Source: Acidimicrobiales bacterium | Lineage (GTDB): Bacteria > Actinomycetota > Acidimicrobiia > Acidimicrobiales > Acidimicrobilacustridaceae | Reading direction: 5' to 3' | DNA length: 64,000 nucleotides | Assembly: GCA_025455885.1 (NCBI GenBank) | Contig: JALOLR010000011.1 | Span: 1-64,000, forward strand | Part shown: positions 7,556 to 15,145 of the stretch, one piece after another | Layout: the number at the start of each line of letters is the position of its first letter | How positions within the stretch are numbered: the stretch's first letter is position 1 | Made by a program: the position numbers and the translations under genes | Notes under the pieces: generated by a model | Told to the model about the DNA's origin: nothing | What the model saw: only the letters and a program-made list of their open reading frames with translations | Database searches by the model: none

Positions 7556-8890
7556 TCACCAGTTGGGGAGGTAGCGATCGAGCTCGAACTGGGTGACCTG
7601 GGACTTGTAGTCGAACCACTCCGAGCGCTTGTTGCGCAGGAACCACTCGAAGATGTGCTCGCCGAGGGCCTCGGCGACGAGCTCGGAGCGCTCCATCGCG
7701 TCGAGGGCGTCGGAGAGCGACTGCGGGAGGGGTCGGATGCCCTCGGCGGCCCGCTCGGCGTCGGTCATCTCGAACACGTTGGCCAGCGACTCGGGGGGCA
7801 GCTCGTAGCCCTCCTCGATGCCCTTCAGCCCGGCGGCCAGGATGACCGAGTAGGCGAGGTAGGGGTTGCAGGAGGGGTCGGGCGCCCGGTACTCGATGCG
7901 GGTGGAGGACTGCTTGCCCCGCTTGGTGACGGGGATGCGCACCAGGGCCGACCGGTTGTTGCGGGCCCAGGTGACGTACACCGGTGCCTCGTAGCCGGCG
8001 ATGAGGCGCTTGTAGGAGTTCACCAGCTGGTTCGTGATGGCGGTGATCTCGGGGGCGTGGTGCAACAGCCCGGCGATGAAGCCCCGGCCGACCTTCGACA
8101 GCCCGTACTGGTCGCCGGGCTCGTGGAAGGCGTTCTCGTCACCCTCGAAGAGCGAGAGGTGGGTGTGCATCCCCGAGCCCTGCAGGCCGGCGACCGGCTT
8201 GGGCATGAACGTGGCGTAGGCCTTCTGCTCGAGGGCGATCTCGCGCACCACCAGCCGGAACGTCATCACGTTGTCGGCCATGGTGAGGGCGTCGGTGTAG
8301 CGCAGGTCGATCTCGTGCTGGCTGGGGGCGTCCTCGTGGAACGAGTACTCGACCGGGATGCCCATGTTCTCGAGCACCAGCAGGGTCCGCTTGCGCAGAT
8401 CGCTGGCCATGTCGGCCGTGGTGAGGTCGAAGTACGACCCGGTGTCGAGGGGCTCGAGCGGCCCGTTGGGGTCCCCGTCGGCGAAGTAGAAGAACTCCAT
8501 CTCCGGCGCCGTCATGAACGAGAAGCCGCGGTCGTGGGCGCGGTCGAGGTTCCGCTTGAGCACGTGGCGGGGGTCGCCCTCGAACGGCGTCCCGTCGTGG
8601 CTCAGGATGTCGCAGAACATCCGGCCCGAGACGTCGAGCTCGTCGCCCCAGGGGAGGAGCTCGAAGGTGTTCGGATCGGGCCGGGCGAGCACGTCGCTCT
8701 CCTGGACCCGGCTGAAGCCGTCGATGGCCGATCCGTCGAAGTGCATCCCCTCCTCGAAGGCGTTCTCGAGCTCGGCGGGGGAGATGGCGACGGACTTGAG
8801 CTGGCCGAGCACGTCGGTGAACCAGAGGCGGATGAGGCGGACGCCACGCTCCTCGACGGTGCGCAGCACGTAGTCCTGCTGACGTTCCAT
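7556..8890 (-). CDS. Glutamine synthetase type I-alpha-like (GlnA2 type)
   Basis: 444 aa. Cytosolic enzyme family that ligates ammonia to glutamate with ATP; some GlnA2 paralogues prefer other gamma-glutamyl acceptors. Core motifs are FDGSAIDGFSR, FMPKPVAGLQGSGMHTHLSLF, NSYKRLIAGYEAP and a C-terminus ELDRYLPNW. It lacks the 20-25-residue insertion of I-beta enzymes. The adenylylation loop reads ANVFEMTDAER with Phe373 where a modifiable Tyr would be, so GlnE control is not expected. ATG 8890 is preceded by GAGGATCCCGCC; the in-frame upstream ATG at 8956 gives a non-conserved extension. It is cotranscribed with the GlnR-like gene. Confidence 0.9.
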   Translation of the reverse strand: MERQQDYVLRTVEERGVRLIRLWFTDVLGQLKSVAISPAELENAFEEGMHFDGSAIDGFSRVQESDVLARPDPNTFELLPWGDELDVSGRMFCDILSHDGTPFEGDPRHVLKRNLDRAHDRGFSFMTAPEMEFFYFADGDPNGPLEPLDTGSYFDLTTADMASDLRKRTLLVLENMGIPVEYSFHEDAPSQHEIDLRYTDALTMADNVMTFRLVVREIALEQKAYATFMPKPVAGLQGSGMHTHLSLFEGDENAFHEPGDQYGLSKVGRGFIAGLLHHAPEITAITNQLVNSYKRLIAGYEAPVYVTWARNNRSALVRIPVTKRGKQSSTRIEYRAPDPSCNPYLAYSVILAAGLKGIEEGYELPPESLANVFEMTDAERAAEGIRPLPQSLSDALDAMERSELVAEALGEHIFEWFLRNKRSEWFDYKSQVTQFELDRYLPNW

Positions 8891-8962
8891 GGCGGGATCC
8901 TCGCACAGGCCCGGGACCGCCGACAGGGCCGCCTCGCCCCTCCCTGGCCGGTTCATCTAGCG

Positions 8963-8978
8963 TTCACAAACAGGCAAC
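8963..8978. promoter_or_regulatory. Candidate GlnR box between divergent glutamine synthetase genes
   Basis: TTCAC-n6-GCAAC matches all strongly conserved positions of the published actinobacterial GlnR box gTnAC-n6-GaAAC; only the two weakly conserved bases differ. It is centred about 80 bp upstream of the GlnA2-type start and about 155 bp upstream of glnA. Binding by the adjacent GlnR-like protein is an inference. Confidence 0.45.
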
Positions 8979-9125
8979 AGCAGGGAAAAGGCCCGATGCC
9001 AGGCTGCTGCCGGCCCAGGGCGTCCCGCAATCATGCGCGCCGCTCACGACCCCGGTCGACGATGTCCGTCGAACGGATGATCTCAACCCACGTGCGGCAC
9101 CGGCCCGCACCCCTCAGGAGGAATC

Positions 9126-10553
9126 GTGCAGGAACGCACCCCCGAAGAAGTGCTGGCACTGGTCGAGGACGAAGGTTGTGAGTTCGTCGACCTCCGCTTC
9201 TCGGATCTGCCCGGGATCATGCAGCACGTCACCATCCCGGCCCATGTGCTGAGTGAGGACCACTTCACCGACGGCCACGGCTTCGACGGTTCGTCCGTGC
9301 GGGGGTTCCAGGAGATCCAGGAATCCGACATGGTCCTGATCACCGACCCGAACACGGCGTACATGGACCCCTTCATGAAGCGCAAGACGATGGTCATCCA
9401 CTGCTACGTGGCCGACCCGGTCACCGGTGAGAGCTACACCCGCGACCCCCGCTACGTCGCCCAGAAGGCCGAGGCCTACCTGAAGAGCACGGGCATCGCC
9501 GACACCGCCTACTTCGGTCCCGAGTCGGAGTTCTTCATCTTCGACGACGTCCGCTTCGACACCCAGCCGAACGGTTCGTTCTACATGGTCGACTCGATCG
9601 AGGGCATCTGGAACACCGGCTCCGAGGAGCCCGGCGGCAACCTCTCCTACAAGCCCCGCACGAAGCAGGGCTACTTCCCCGTTCCGCCGATGGACCACTA
9701 CCAGGACATGCGTTCCGACATGGCGGTCGCCCTCCACGAGGTCGGCATCGAGACCGAGCTGCACCACCACGAGGTGGCCTCCGGCGGTCAGGGCGAGATC
9801 GGCATCAAGTTCAACACGCTGCTGGCGATGGCCGATCAGCTCATGACGTTCAAGTACATCCTCAAGGGCGTGGCCTGGCAGGCCGGCAAGTCGCTGACCT
9901 TCATGCCGAAGCCGATCTTCGAGGACAACGGCTCGGGCATGCACACCCACCAGTCGCTCTGGAAGGGCGGCGAGCCGCTGTTCTTCGACGAGGCCGGCTA
10001 CGCGGGCCTGTCCGACACCGCCCGCTGGTACATCGGCGGCCTGTTGCACCACGCCCACGCCGTCATCGCCTTCACCAACCCCACCACCAACAGCTTCAAG
10101 CGCCTGGTGCCCGGGTACGAGGCGCCGGTGAACCTCGTGTACAGCCAGCGCAACCGGTCGGCGTCGTGTCGCATCCCGCTCGCCTCGCAGAGCCCCAAGG
10201 CCAAGCGTGTCGAGTTCCGCTGCCCCGACTCGACCGCCAACCCGTACCTGGCCTTCTCGGCGATGATGCTGGCCGGCCTCGACGGCGTGGCGAACCGGAT
10301 CGAGCCGCCCACGCCGGTCGACAAGGACCTCTACGACCTCCCGCCCGAGGAGCTGGCGCTGGTGCCCCAGGTGCCCGCCACCCTCGAGCAGGCGCTCGAC
10401 GCGCTGGAGGCCGACAACGACTTCCTGAAGGCCGGCGGCGTGTTCACCGACGACCTCATCGAGACGTGGGTCGAGTACAAGCGCAAGAACGAGATCGACG
10501 CCATCCGCCTGCGTCCGCATCCGTACGAGTTCGCCATGTACTACGACATCTAG
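9126..10553 (+). CDS. glnA: Glutamine synthetase type I-beta, GlnA
   Basis: 475 aa. Main ammonia-assimilating dodecameric enzyme. Hallmarks are [10 protein letters not shown], the Glu-rich [34 protein letters not shown], and the adenylylation loop DLYDLPPEE with Tyr403, the target of GlnE, which is encoded in this window. The GTG start follows CAGGAGGAATC. The last five codons plus stop (MYYDI-stop) contain the left 13-bp repeat of an integrated element. The insertion leaves the protein sequence intact but separates the gene from its original terminator, now at 22574-22615. Confidence 0.97.
   Translation: MQERTPEEVLALVEDEGCEFVDLRFSDLPGIMQHVTIPAHVLSEDHFTDGHGFDGSSVRGFQEIQESDMVLITDPNTAYMDPFMKRKTMVIHCYVADPVTGESYTRDPRYVAQKAEAYLKSTGIADTAYFGPESEFFIFDDVRFDTQPNGSFYMVDSIEGIWNTGSEEPGGNLSYKPRTKQGYFPVPPMDHYQDMRSDMAVALHEVGIETELHHHEVASGGQGEIGIKFNTLLAMADQLMTFKYILKGVAWQAGKSLTFMPKPIFEDNGSGMHTHQSLWKGGEPLFFDEAGYAGLSDTARWYIGGLLHHAHAVIAFTNPTTNSFKRLVPGYEAPVNLVYSQRNRSASCRIPLASQSPKAKRVEFRCPDSTANPYLAFSAMMLAGLDGVANRIEPPTPVDKDLYDLPPEELALVPQVPATLEQALDALEADNDFLKAGGVFTDDLIETWVEYKRKNEIDAIRLRPHPYEFAMYYDI
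10541..10553 (+). repeat. Left attachment repeat (attL core)
   Basis: CTACGACATCTAG, comprising the last codons and stop of glnA, is repeated exactly at 22547-22559 in the same orientation. Both copies are followed after one base by TCG and, 16-20 bp further on, by a similar hairpin. This is the pattern left by site-specific integration into a gene end. Confidence 0.85.
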
Positions 10554-10569
10554 GTCGAGGGTTTGGTTG

Positions 10570-10611
10570 TTCCGCAGGTCAGGGGTCATCTAGGGCCTCT
10601 GACCTGCGGAA
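10570..10611 (+). terminator. Element-borne substitute terminator of glnA
   Basis: A perfect 13-bp stem, TTCCGCAGGTCAG / CTGACCTGCGGAA, with extra inner GC pairs and a roughly 10-nt loop, 17 bp after the glnA stop. It closely resembles the hairpin at 22574-22615 that originally followed glnA. The mobile element thus appears to restore termination at its target gene. Confidence 0.75.
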
Positions 10612-10663
10612 ATGGCTGTCCGGGGCGTACTAGTGCGTACCGGCAAATCGGCCCCTGTTCTCA

Positions 10664-10688
10664 GGATTCCGCGGACTATTCGCGGACT
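10664..10688 (+). repeat. Left arm-type repeat, paired with 22470-22494
   Basis: A 25-bp sequence containing two GCGGACT units (GGATTCCGCGGACT-n3-CGCGGACT). It matches 23 of 25 positions at 22470-22494, in the same orientation near the other end of the element. Paired heptamers inside both ends suggest integrase arm-binding sites. From 10612 to 10765 no gene is apparent. Confidence 0.6.
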
Positions 10689-10765
10689 GCCGGTACTGAA
10701 CGAGCTGCCCCCGAGTAGGGGGTACTCCAACCTTCCTGAAGACCCCTTGTGGGACTGCCTCAGAG

Positions 10766-13700
10766 TCAGACATCCAGCCCGAGCTCGGGCTCCGGGCTGC
10801 GGGCGACCGACTCCTGCTCCTGGGGGATAGTCATGGTCTCGAGCCGGGCCTTGGTTTCGGCCATCTCCCTTGGGCCGCCAAGGAGGGATGAGCGCTCACA
10901 TCGGCCTGAGTCGCGGTCGAGGCCGAGGCGGTGGCGTTCGAGGATGGTGGCGCCGCGCAGCCAGGTGGCTTGGTGGTCGGGGTAGGCGGGGACGGGGCCG
11001 AGGATGTGGAGGTGGTAGTCGGTTGGGTCGGCGGCGATCTGCCGCACTCGGCTGTGCAGTTGCTGGGCGAGTTCGTGGTCGATGGCGTTGAGGAAGCCGG
11101 TGTCGTGCGCGTGATCGGTCTGGAACTCCTCGCGCTCACGCATCGCGCAGTGGGCGTCGGCGAGTTCCGTGGTGAGACGGTCGAGGCCTCGGGATAGGTC
11201 GCCGGTCTCGTCACGGAGGTCGCGCATCTCGCTGCGGGTGCCGGGGCCCTTGAGCTTCCGGTCGGCCAGCTCGTTGTACCGGTAGACGAGCGGCTCGATC
11301 TCGGCCTGGGCCTGATCGCGTCGAGTGGTGAGCGCCGCGATGTCATGGCTTCGATCGGGTGGGCAGGCGGCGAGCACGGCTGTGAGGCGGTGGCGTTCGG
11401 TCACGAGATCCTCGATCGCCCAGAAGGCGAGGGGTTCGCCGGTGTCGATGGCGAGCCGCTTCTCGCCTTGGCGGTGCAGCGCCGCCTGCACGACCTCGCC
11501 CGGATCGTCGGCGAGAGGTGGCGGGCCGTGGCCGGTGGAGTCGTCGATCTCGTGGGCGCCGATGAGGTAGAGGTGGTTGGAGATGCGGCCGCGGCTGAGG
11601 GCGACGTAGCCGCGTTCGCGGAACAGTTCGTCGGTGCCAAGCACGAGCCCGCGGTCGACGGTGGCGCCCTGGGTCTTGTGGATGGTGGTTGCGTACCCGT
11701 GGGCGATGTGCCGTTGGTCGAGGTAGTCCCTCGGCAGCAGCACACGCCGGCGGCCCACCTCGATGGTGAGCGTTCCCCGTTCGGCGTTGACGGCGTGGAT
11801 GGTGGCGCGGGTGCCGTGGTGGACGCCGAGGCGGCGGCTATTGCGGAGGCAGACGATCTGGTCTCCGGCTTGGTAGGGGCGGTCGTCGAGGACCAGTTCG
11901 GGGCCTGACACGGCGCCGGATCGGGTGAGGTAGGCGCGGGCGCGGCCGTTGAGGTCGTCGACGTCGTCGCGGCGGTACGCGGTCATGGCGACGGTGTCGC
12001 CGGCGAGGCGGTGCGACCACCAGTCGGCGACCATCGTGCGGCGAACGTCGATCGCCGTGGGCGCGGACACGATGCGGTTGTTGGCCCGGTAGGCGGCGAA
12101 GGCGGTGTCGATGTCACCGCAGCGAAGCTCGTCTAGGGCGTCGCGTTCCCATTGGGCGCGCTGGCGCCGGTTCTCGGTCAGCTCGATGGGGTCGAGTCGT
12201 TGGGCGAGGCCGGTGAGGACGCCGCCGGCGTCGATCTCGGGTAGCTGGTGGGGGTCGCCGACGAGCACGACTTTGGCGCCGGCCTGGTCGGCGGCGTTGA
12301 GGATGGGGGCGAGGTTGCGGGTCCCGGCCATGCCGGCTTCGTCGATCACGATCACGGTGCGGTCGTCGAGGCGGACGCGGTGAGCGTCGAGGTTGATCTG
12401 CAACATGGCCAGCGTGGTGGACTCGATGGCGGCGCTGGACTGGAGCTCCTGGGCGGCGATCCCGGCCAACGCGGCGCCGATGACGCGGTGGCCGCTGGTC
12501 TCCCAGGCTTCGCGGGCGGCGTCGAGGGTGTAGGTCTTCCCGGTCCCCGCGGCGGCGCACACGACGTCAATCCCGTTGCCGCTCATGCACAGCCGGGCGA
12601 CCATCTCGGTCTGCTCTGCGGCGAGGGTGGGGCGCCGCGCCATCACCTCCGCCAGGACGTGGCCGTCGACGACGCAGGTGCGTTCGCCGGTGCGGGCGGT
12701 GGCGCGGGCGACGACGTGGCGTTCGATCCCGATCAGCTCTGCGGTTGACCAGCGGGCGTCGCCGATCCCGGCGGCGGCGACGATCGTGCCGTCGGTTCGG
12801 CGGATCACGTTCGACGACAACAGTCCGGGCCCGTTCGCCTCGACGAGGCGGACGACTTCGGTTCGGTCGAGGACTTGGTTGGCGATGCCGTCGATGTCGG
12901 CGACGGTTGCGCCGGCGGGGAGCCGGTTGCAGATCGCCCGGAGCAGATCGCGTCGGTCGAACGACGACGCCTGCTTCGTCAGGCCGTCCGCGCTCATCAG
13001 GTCCTCAGCCAGGTCGTCGAAGTCGGCCTCAACGCTGGCCCGCGGGACCCGATCGAGAGCCAGGGCGAGATCCGCGGGGTCCCAGCCGATCTCGGCGGCC
13101 TTGATCTCCCACACATTGCGCATCGACCCTTCGTCGAGGGTCGCCTTCTTCGCCGTGCGTGTCGCAAGCGTTGCGACTTGGGCGGCGCGAGCGGTGCGGA
13201 ACCCGACCTCATCGAGATGCTCCTCGATCTCCTTGCGACGATCAGAGAAATGCCCCCGCACGTCGGCGTCGATCCCGACGACATCAGCGATCCCGTCCTT
13301 GATCGGCCCCCATTCGACACCGAGACCAACGGTGAGCTCACGACGCAACTGCGCTTCGTAGAGGTACCCGGCAGTCGAGCTGTGCAGGTACAGCCACCGG
13401 CCGTCGAGCGTTCGCCACTTGCCGTCGGCGCCTTCGGCCATGTTCGCCACCAGCACATGGGTGTGAAGATGGGGGTCGCCGGCGCGGCTGGTGCGGTGGC
13501 GGAACGCGGCTGCGACGAGCCCGTTCACCTCGATCTGGTGGACACCGTTCTTGCCGGTACGGGACCGGGCGGCTTCGCGTTCGATGTATCCGAACGCGGC
13601 GTCGACCGCTGCTTCGTGTGACTCGCGGACGACTTGGGCGGTGTCGGGATCGCCGAGCCCGGCGAGCAGCGACACGGACTTCGGGGCGCGGAAGGTGAGG

Positions 13701-13948
13701 TCGAACCCGGCGATCTTGCGGTTCGTGAACCGCCCCAACCGCTCTGCGGTGGCCGGGTTCTCGCCGGCCCAGACGGCGTGCAGGTCGGTCGCGTCGACTT
13801 CGCCGTCGAGGTCCAGGTTTTGGCTGGCGGTGCCGACCCATCGACCTGGTGCTTCGCCGACACCTCGGTAGTACTCGTCGATGCCGTCGGCGACGGCGTC
13901 GAGGTAGTAGCTCTCACCGGAGAGCTGGATCTTGCCGAGGGAGAGCAC
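10766..13948 (-). CDS. MobF-family relaxase/helicase (TrwC/TraA-like)
   Basis: 1060 aa. The N-terminal TrwC relaxase domain starts with the usual LSLGKIQLSGESYYLD (candidate catalytic Tyr14/Tyr15), then FDLTFRAPKSVS at about 82-93 and the metal-binding histidine triad in DPHLHTHVLVAN (His160, 162, 164). A RecD-like helicase follows with Walker A AAAGTGKT near residue 468 and a VIVIDEAGMAG Walker B. The enzyme would nick oriT, remain attached to the 5' end and unwind the strand for conjugative transfer. GTG 13948 is chosen over an upstream ATG (13996) because of AAAGGAG 8 nt before it and the family N-terminus. It is last in a minus-strand operon after the Xis-like and winged-helix genes. Confidence 0.93.
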   Translation of the reverse strand: MLSLGKIQLSGESYYLDAVADGIDEYYRGVGEAPGRWVGTASQNLDLDGEVDATDLHAVWAGENPATAERLGRFTNRKIAGFDLTFRAPKSVSLLAGLGDPDTAQVVRESHEAAVDAAFGYIEREAARSRTGKNGVHQIEVNGLVAAAFRHRTSRAGDPHLHTHVLVANMAEGADGKWRTLDGRWLYLHSSTAGYLYEAQLRRELTVGLGVEWGPIKDGIADVVGIDADVRGHFSDRRKEIEEHLDEVGFRTARAAQVATLATRTAKKATLDEGSMRNVWEIKAAEIGWDPADLALALDRVPRASVEADFDDLAEDLMSADGLTKQASSFDRRDLLRAICNRLPAGATVADIDGIANQVLDRTEVVRLVEANGPGLLSSNVIRRTDGTIVAAAGIGDARWSTAELIGIERHVVARATARTGERTCVVDGHVLAEVMARRPTLAAEQTEMVARLCMSGNGIDVVCAAAGTGKTYTLDAAREAWETSGHRVIGAALAGIAAQELQSSAAIESTTLAMLQINLDAHRVRLDDRTVIVIDEAGMAGTRNLAPILNAADQAGAKVVLVGDPHQLPEIDAGGVLTGLAQRLDPIELTENRRQRAQWERDALDELRCGDIDTAFAAYRANNRIVSAPTAIDVRRTMVADWWSHRLAGDTVAMTAYRRDDVDDLNGRARAYLTRSGAVSGPELVLDDRPYQAGDQIVCLRNSRRLGVHHGTRATIHAVNAERGTLTIEVGRRRVLLPRDYLDQRHIAHGYATTIHKTQGATVDRGLVLGTDELFRERGYVALSRGRISNHLYLIGAHEIDDSTGHGPPPLADDPGEVVQAALHRQGEKRLAIDTGEPLAFWAIEDLVTERHRLTAVLAACPPDRSHDIAALTTRRDQAQAEIEPLVYRYNELADRKLKGPGTRSEMRDLRDETGDLSRGLDRLTTELADAHCAMREREEFQTDHAHDTGFLNAIDHELAQQLHSRVRQIAADPTDYHLHILGPVPAYPDHQATWLRGATILERHRLGLDRDSGRCERSSLLGGPREMAETKARLETMTIPQEQESVARSPEPELGLDV

Positions 13949-14013
13949 GAGGTGTGCTCCTTTCAAGTCGGTCCCGGCCGTGGCGCACAACGCCATGCCC
14001 GGATGCGGCGACG

Positions 14014-14032
14014 CGGGACCGCGATGGTCCCG
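14014..14032. other. Inverted repeat upstream of the relaxase gene; candidate oriT
   Basis: CGGGACC-gcgat-GGTCCCG is a perfect 7-bp inverted repeat, flanked by further partial complementarity (ATGC at 14003, GCAT at 14033). It lies about 70 bp upstream of the relaxase start in a 198-bp gap. MobF oriT sites usually contain such repeats beside the nick and near the relaxase gene. An attenuator or terminator hairpin is the alternative. Confidence 0.35.
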
Positions 14033-14146
14033 GCATCGGGGTGCAAGTTCGTGGCTTGTTCCTGGGGTCCCGTCGTGTCGCTGGCACCGAGGAGCGAGGT
14101 CGCTCGAGGGCGGGGCGCCACGGCGGTGTCGAGGGAGGGGGTCGCG

Positions 14147-14563
14147 CTAGGTCAGGAGGCTGAGCTGGTCGCCGGGAGGGCGCTGGTTGGTGCGCGGTGG
14201 CCCCGTTGGGACCGGTCCCGGGTCGTCGTCGTGCGACACGGTCACGACCGTGATGCCCGCCGCGGCCAGATCGACCCGGTACGTCGTCGACGAGAACCGA
14301 CCCGAGCGTTCGTTGCGATGATCGACGCGCTCGACGAACCCTGCGCCGGTCAAGCATCGGAACGCGCGAGCCACCGAGTCCTTCGACACACCGAGCATCC
14401 CGGCGACCGACCGCGAGCTGCATCGCACCTCGACCACGCCCTGACCGGGAGGTGCGTGTGCGGCGATCGCTTCGAGTACCAGCCAGCCGGTCGGCCCGAC
14501 CTGAGCGCGGATCGCCGCTGCCGTGTCGAGGTCGATCACGAGCCGGCGGCGCTCACGCGGCAT
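14147..14563 (-). CDS. Winged-helix DNA-binding protein of the mobile element
   Basis: 138 aa. Residues about 15-100 form a helix-turn-helix/winged-helix domain (GPTGWLVLEAIAAHAP...SSRSVAGMLGVSKDSVARAFRCLTGAGFVERVDH...STTYRVDL). The C-terminal 35 residues are polar and proline-rich and end in QLSLLT. The ATG at 14563 overlaps the end of the Xis-like gene by 11 bp, implying translational coupling; an in-frame ATG at 14659 would extend into that gene. It lies between the Xis-like gene and the relaxase, a typical place for a transfer or copy-control regulator. The target is unknown. Confidence 0.72.
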   Translation of the reverse strand: MPRERRRLVIDLDTAAAIRAQVGPTGWLVLEAIAAHAPPGQGVVEVRCSSRSVAGMLGVSKDSVARAFRCLTGAGFVERVDHRNERSGRFSSTTYRVDLAAAGITVVTVSHDDDPGPVPTGPPRTNQRPPGDQLSLLT

Positions 14564-14771
14564 TCGGTCCGCCGAGCTGCGCGTCGATCCACGCCAACAA
14601 CGCCCGCTTCGGGACCCGCAAAGTCCGGCCGATGCGGATCGAGGGCAAGCCCTCGACACCGCCGGTGCGCTGGAAGGCGGCGACTTCGTCGTAGGCCCGG
14701 CTGCGACTGATCCGCAGCACCGCCGCGGCCTCGTCGACCCGCAACATGTCAGGCAGAGTGTCGATGTCCAT
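14553..14771 (-). CDS. Excisionase-like helix-turn-helix protein
   Basis: 72 aa MerR/Xis-type DNA-binding protein: MLRVDEAAAVLRISRSRAYDEV is the helix-turn-helix and SIRIGRTLRVPKRALLAWID the wing typical of the excisionase (DNA-binding protein, excisionase family) fold. Such proteins bend att DNA to favour excision or act as regulators. ATG 14771 is chosen because it gives the family length and has an AGGAG sequence about 9 nt upstream. It is the first gene of the minus-strand Xis/wHTH/relaxase operon and is divergent from the Rhs gene. Confidence 0.8.
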   Translation of the reverse strand: MDIDTLPDMLRVDEAAAVLRISRSRAYDEVAAFQRTGGVEGLPSIRIGRTLRVPKRALLAWIDAQLGGPNAA

Positions 14772-15145
14772 CAAGGAGGTCTCCTGGAGCTCGGGTCCGG
14801 CCGTCGGGGAGGACGGTGACGGAAGTGATCCGTCTCTAGACAGACCCACCCCGAAACCCGGACCGGTCGCCCAACATCCAGAATCGGGAGACCGAACAGG
14901 ACTCAGGGGTGAGAACGCCCACCCCCTAACCCCACTGCCAACCCACCGGACCGTCGCGCGGAGACTCGCGGTGAGCGCTCGGGTCTGGGGGATCAATCGA
15001 AGACGCGCTGCCCGACGCATGTCTGTGTGGCAGGCCCAAGTTGGCCCTTGCCCGTCGACTCAGCCGGGTTTACGTTTCTGGAAAGGCGCCTCGCTTGAGG
15101 GGTCGAGCCGGCGCTGCACACGTCCAGTTCGGAGGGGGACCCGAG
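14772..15145. other. Divergent intergenic region, Xis operon / Rhs gene
   Basis: 374 bp without a convincing gene. It must hold both divergent promoters. On the minus strand, TAGAGA near 14836 could be a weak -10. On the plus strand an AT-richer patch (TTTACGTTT) near 15069 and GGAGGGGG just before 15146 precede the Rhs gene. No clear operator or RNA was recognised. Confidence 0.4.
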
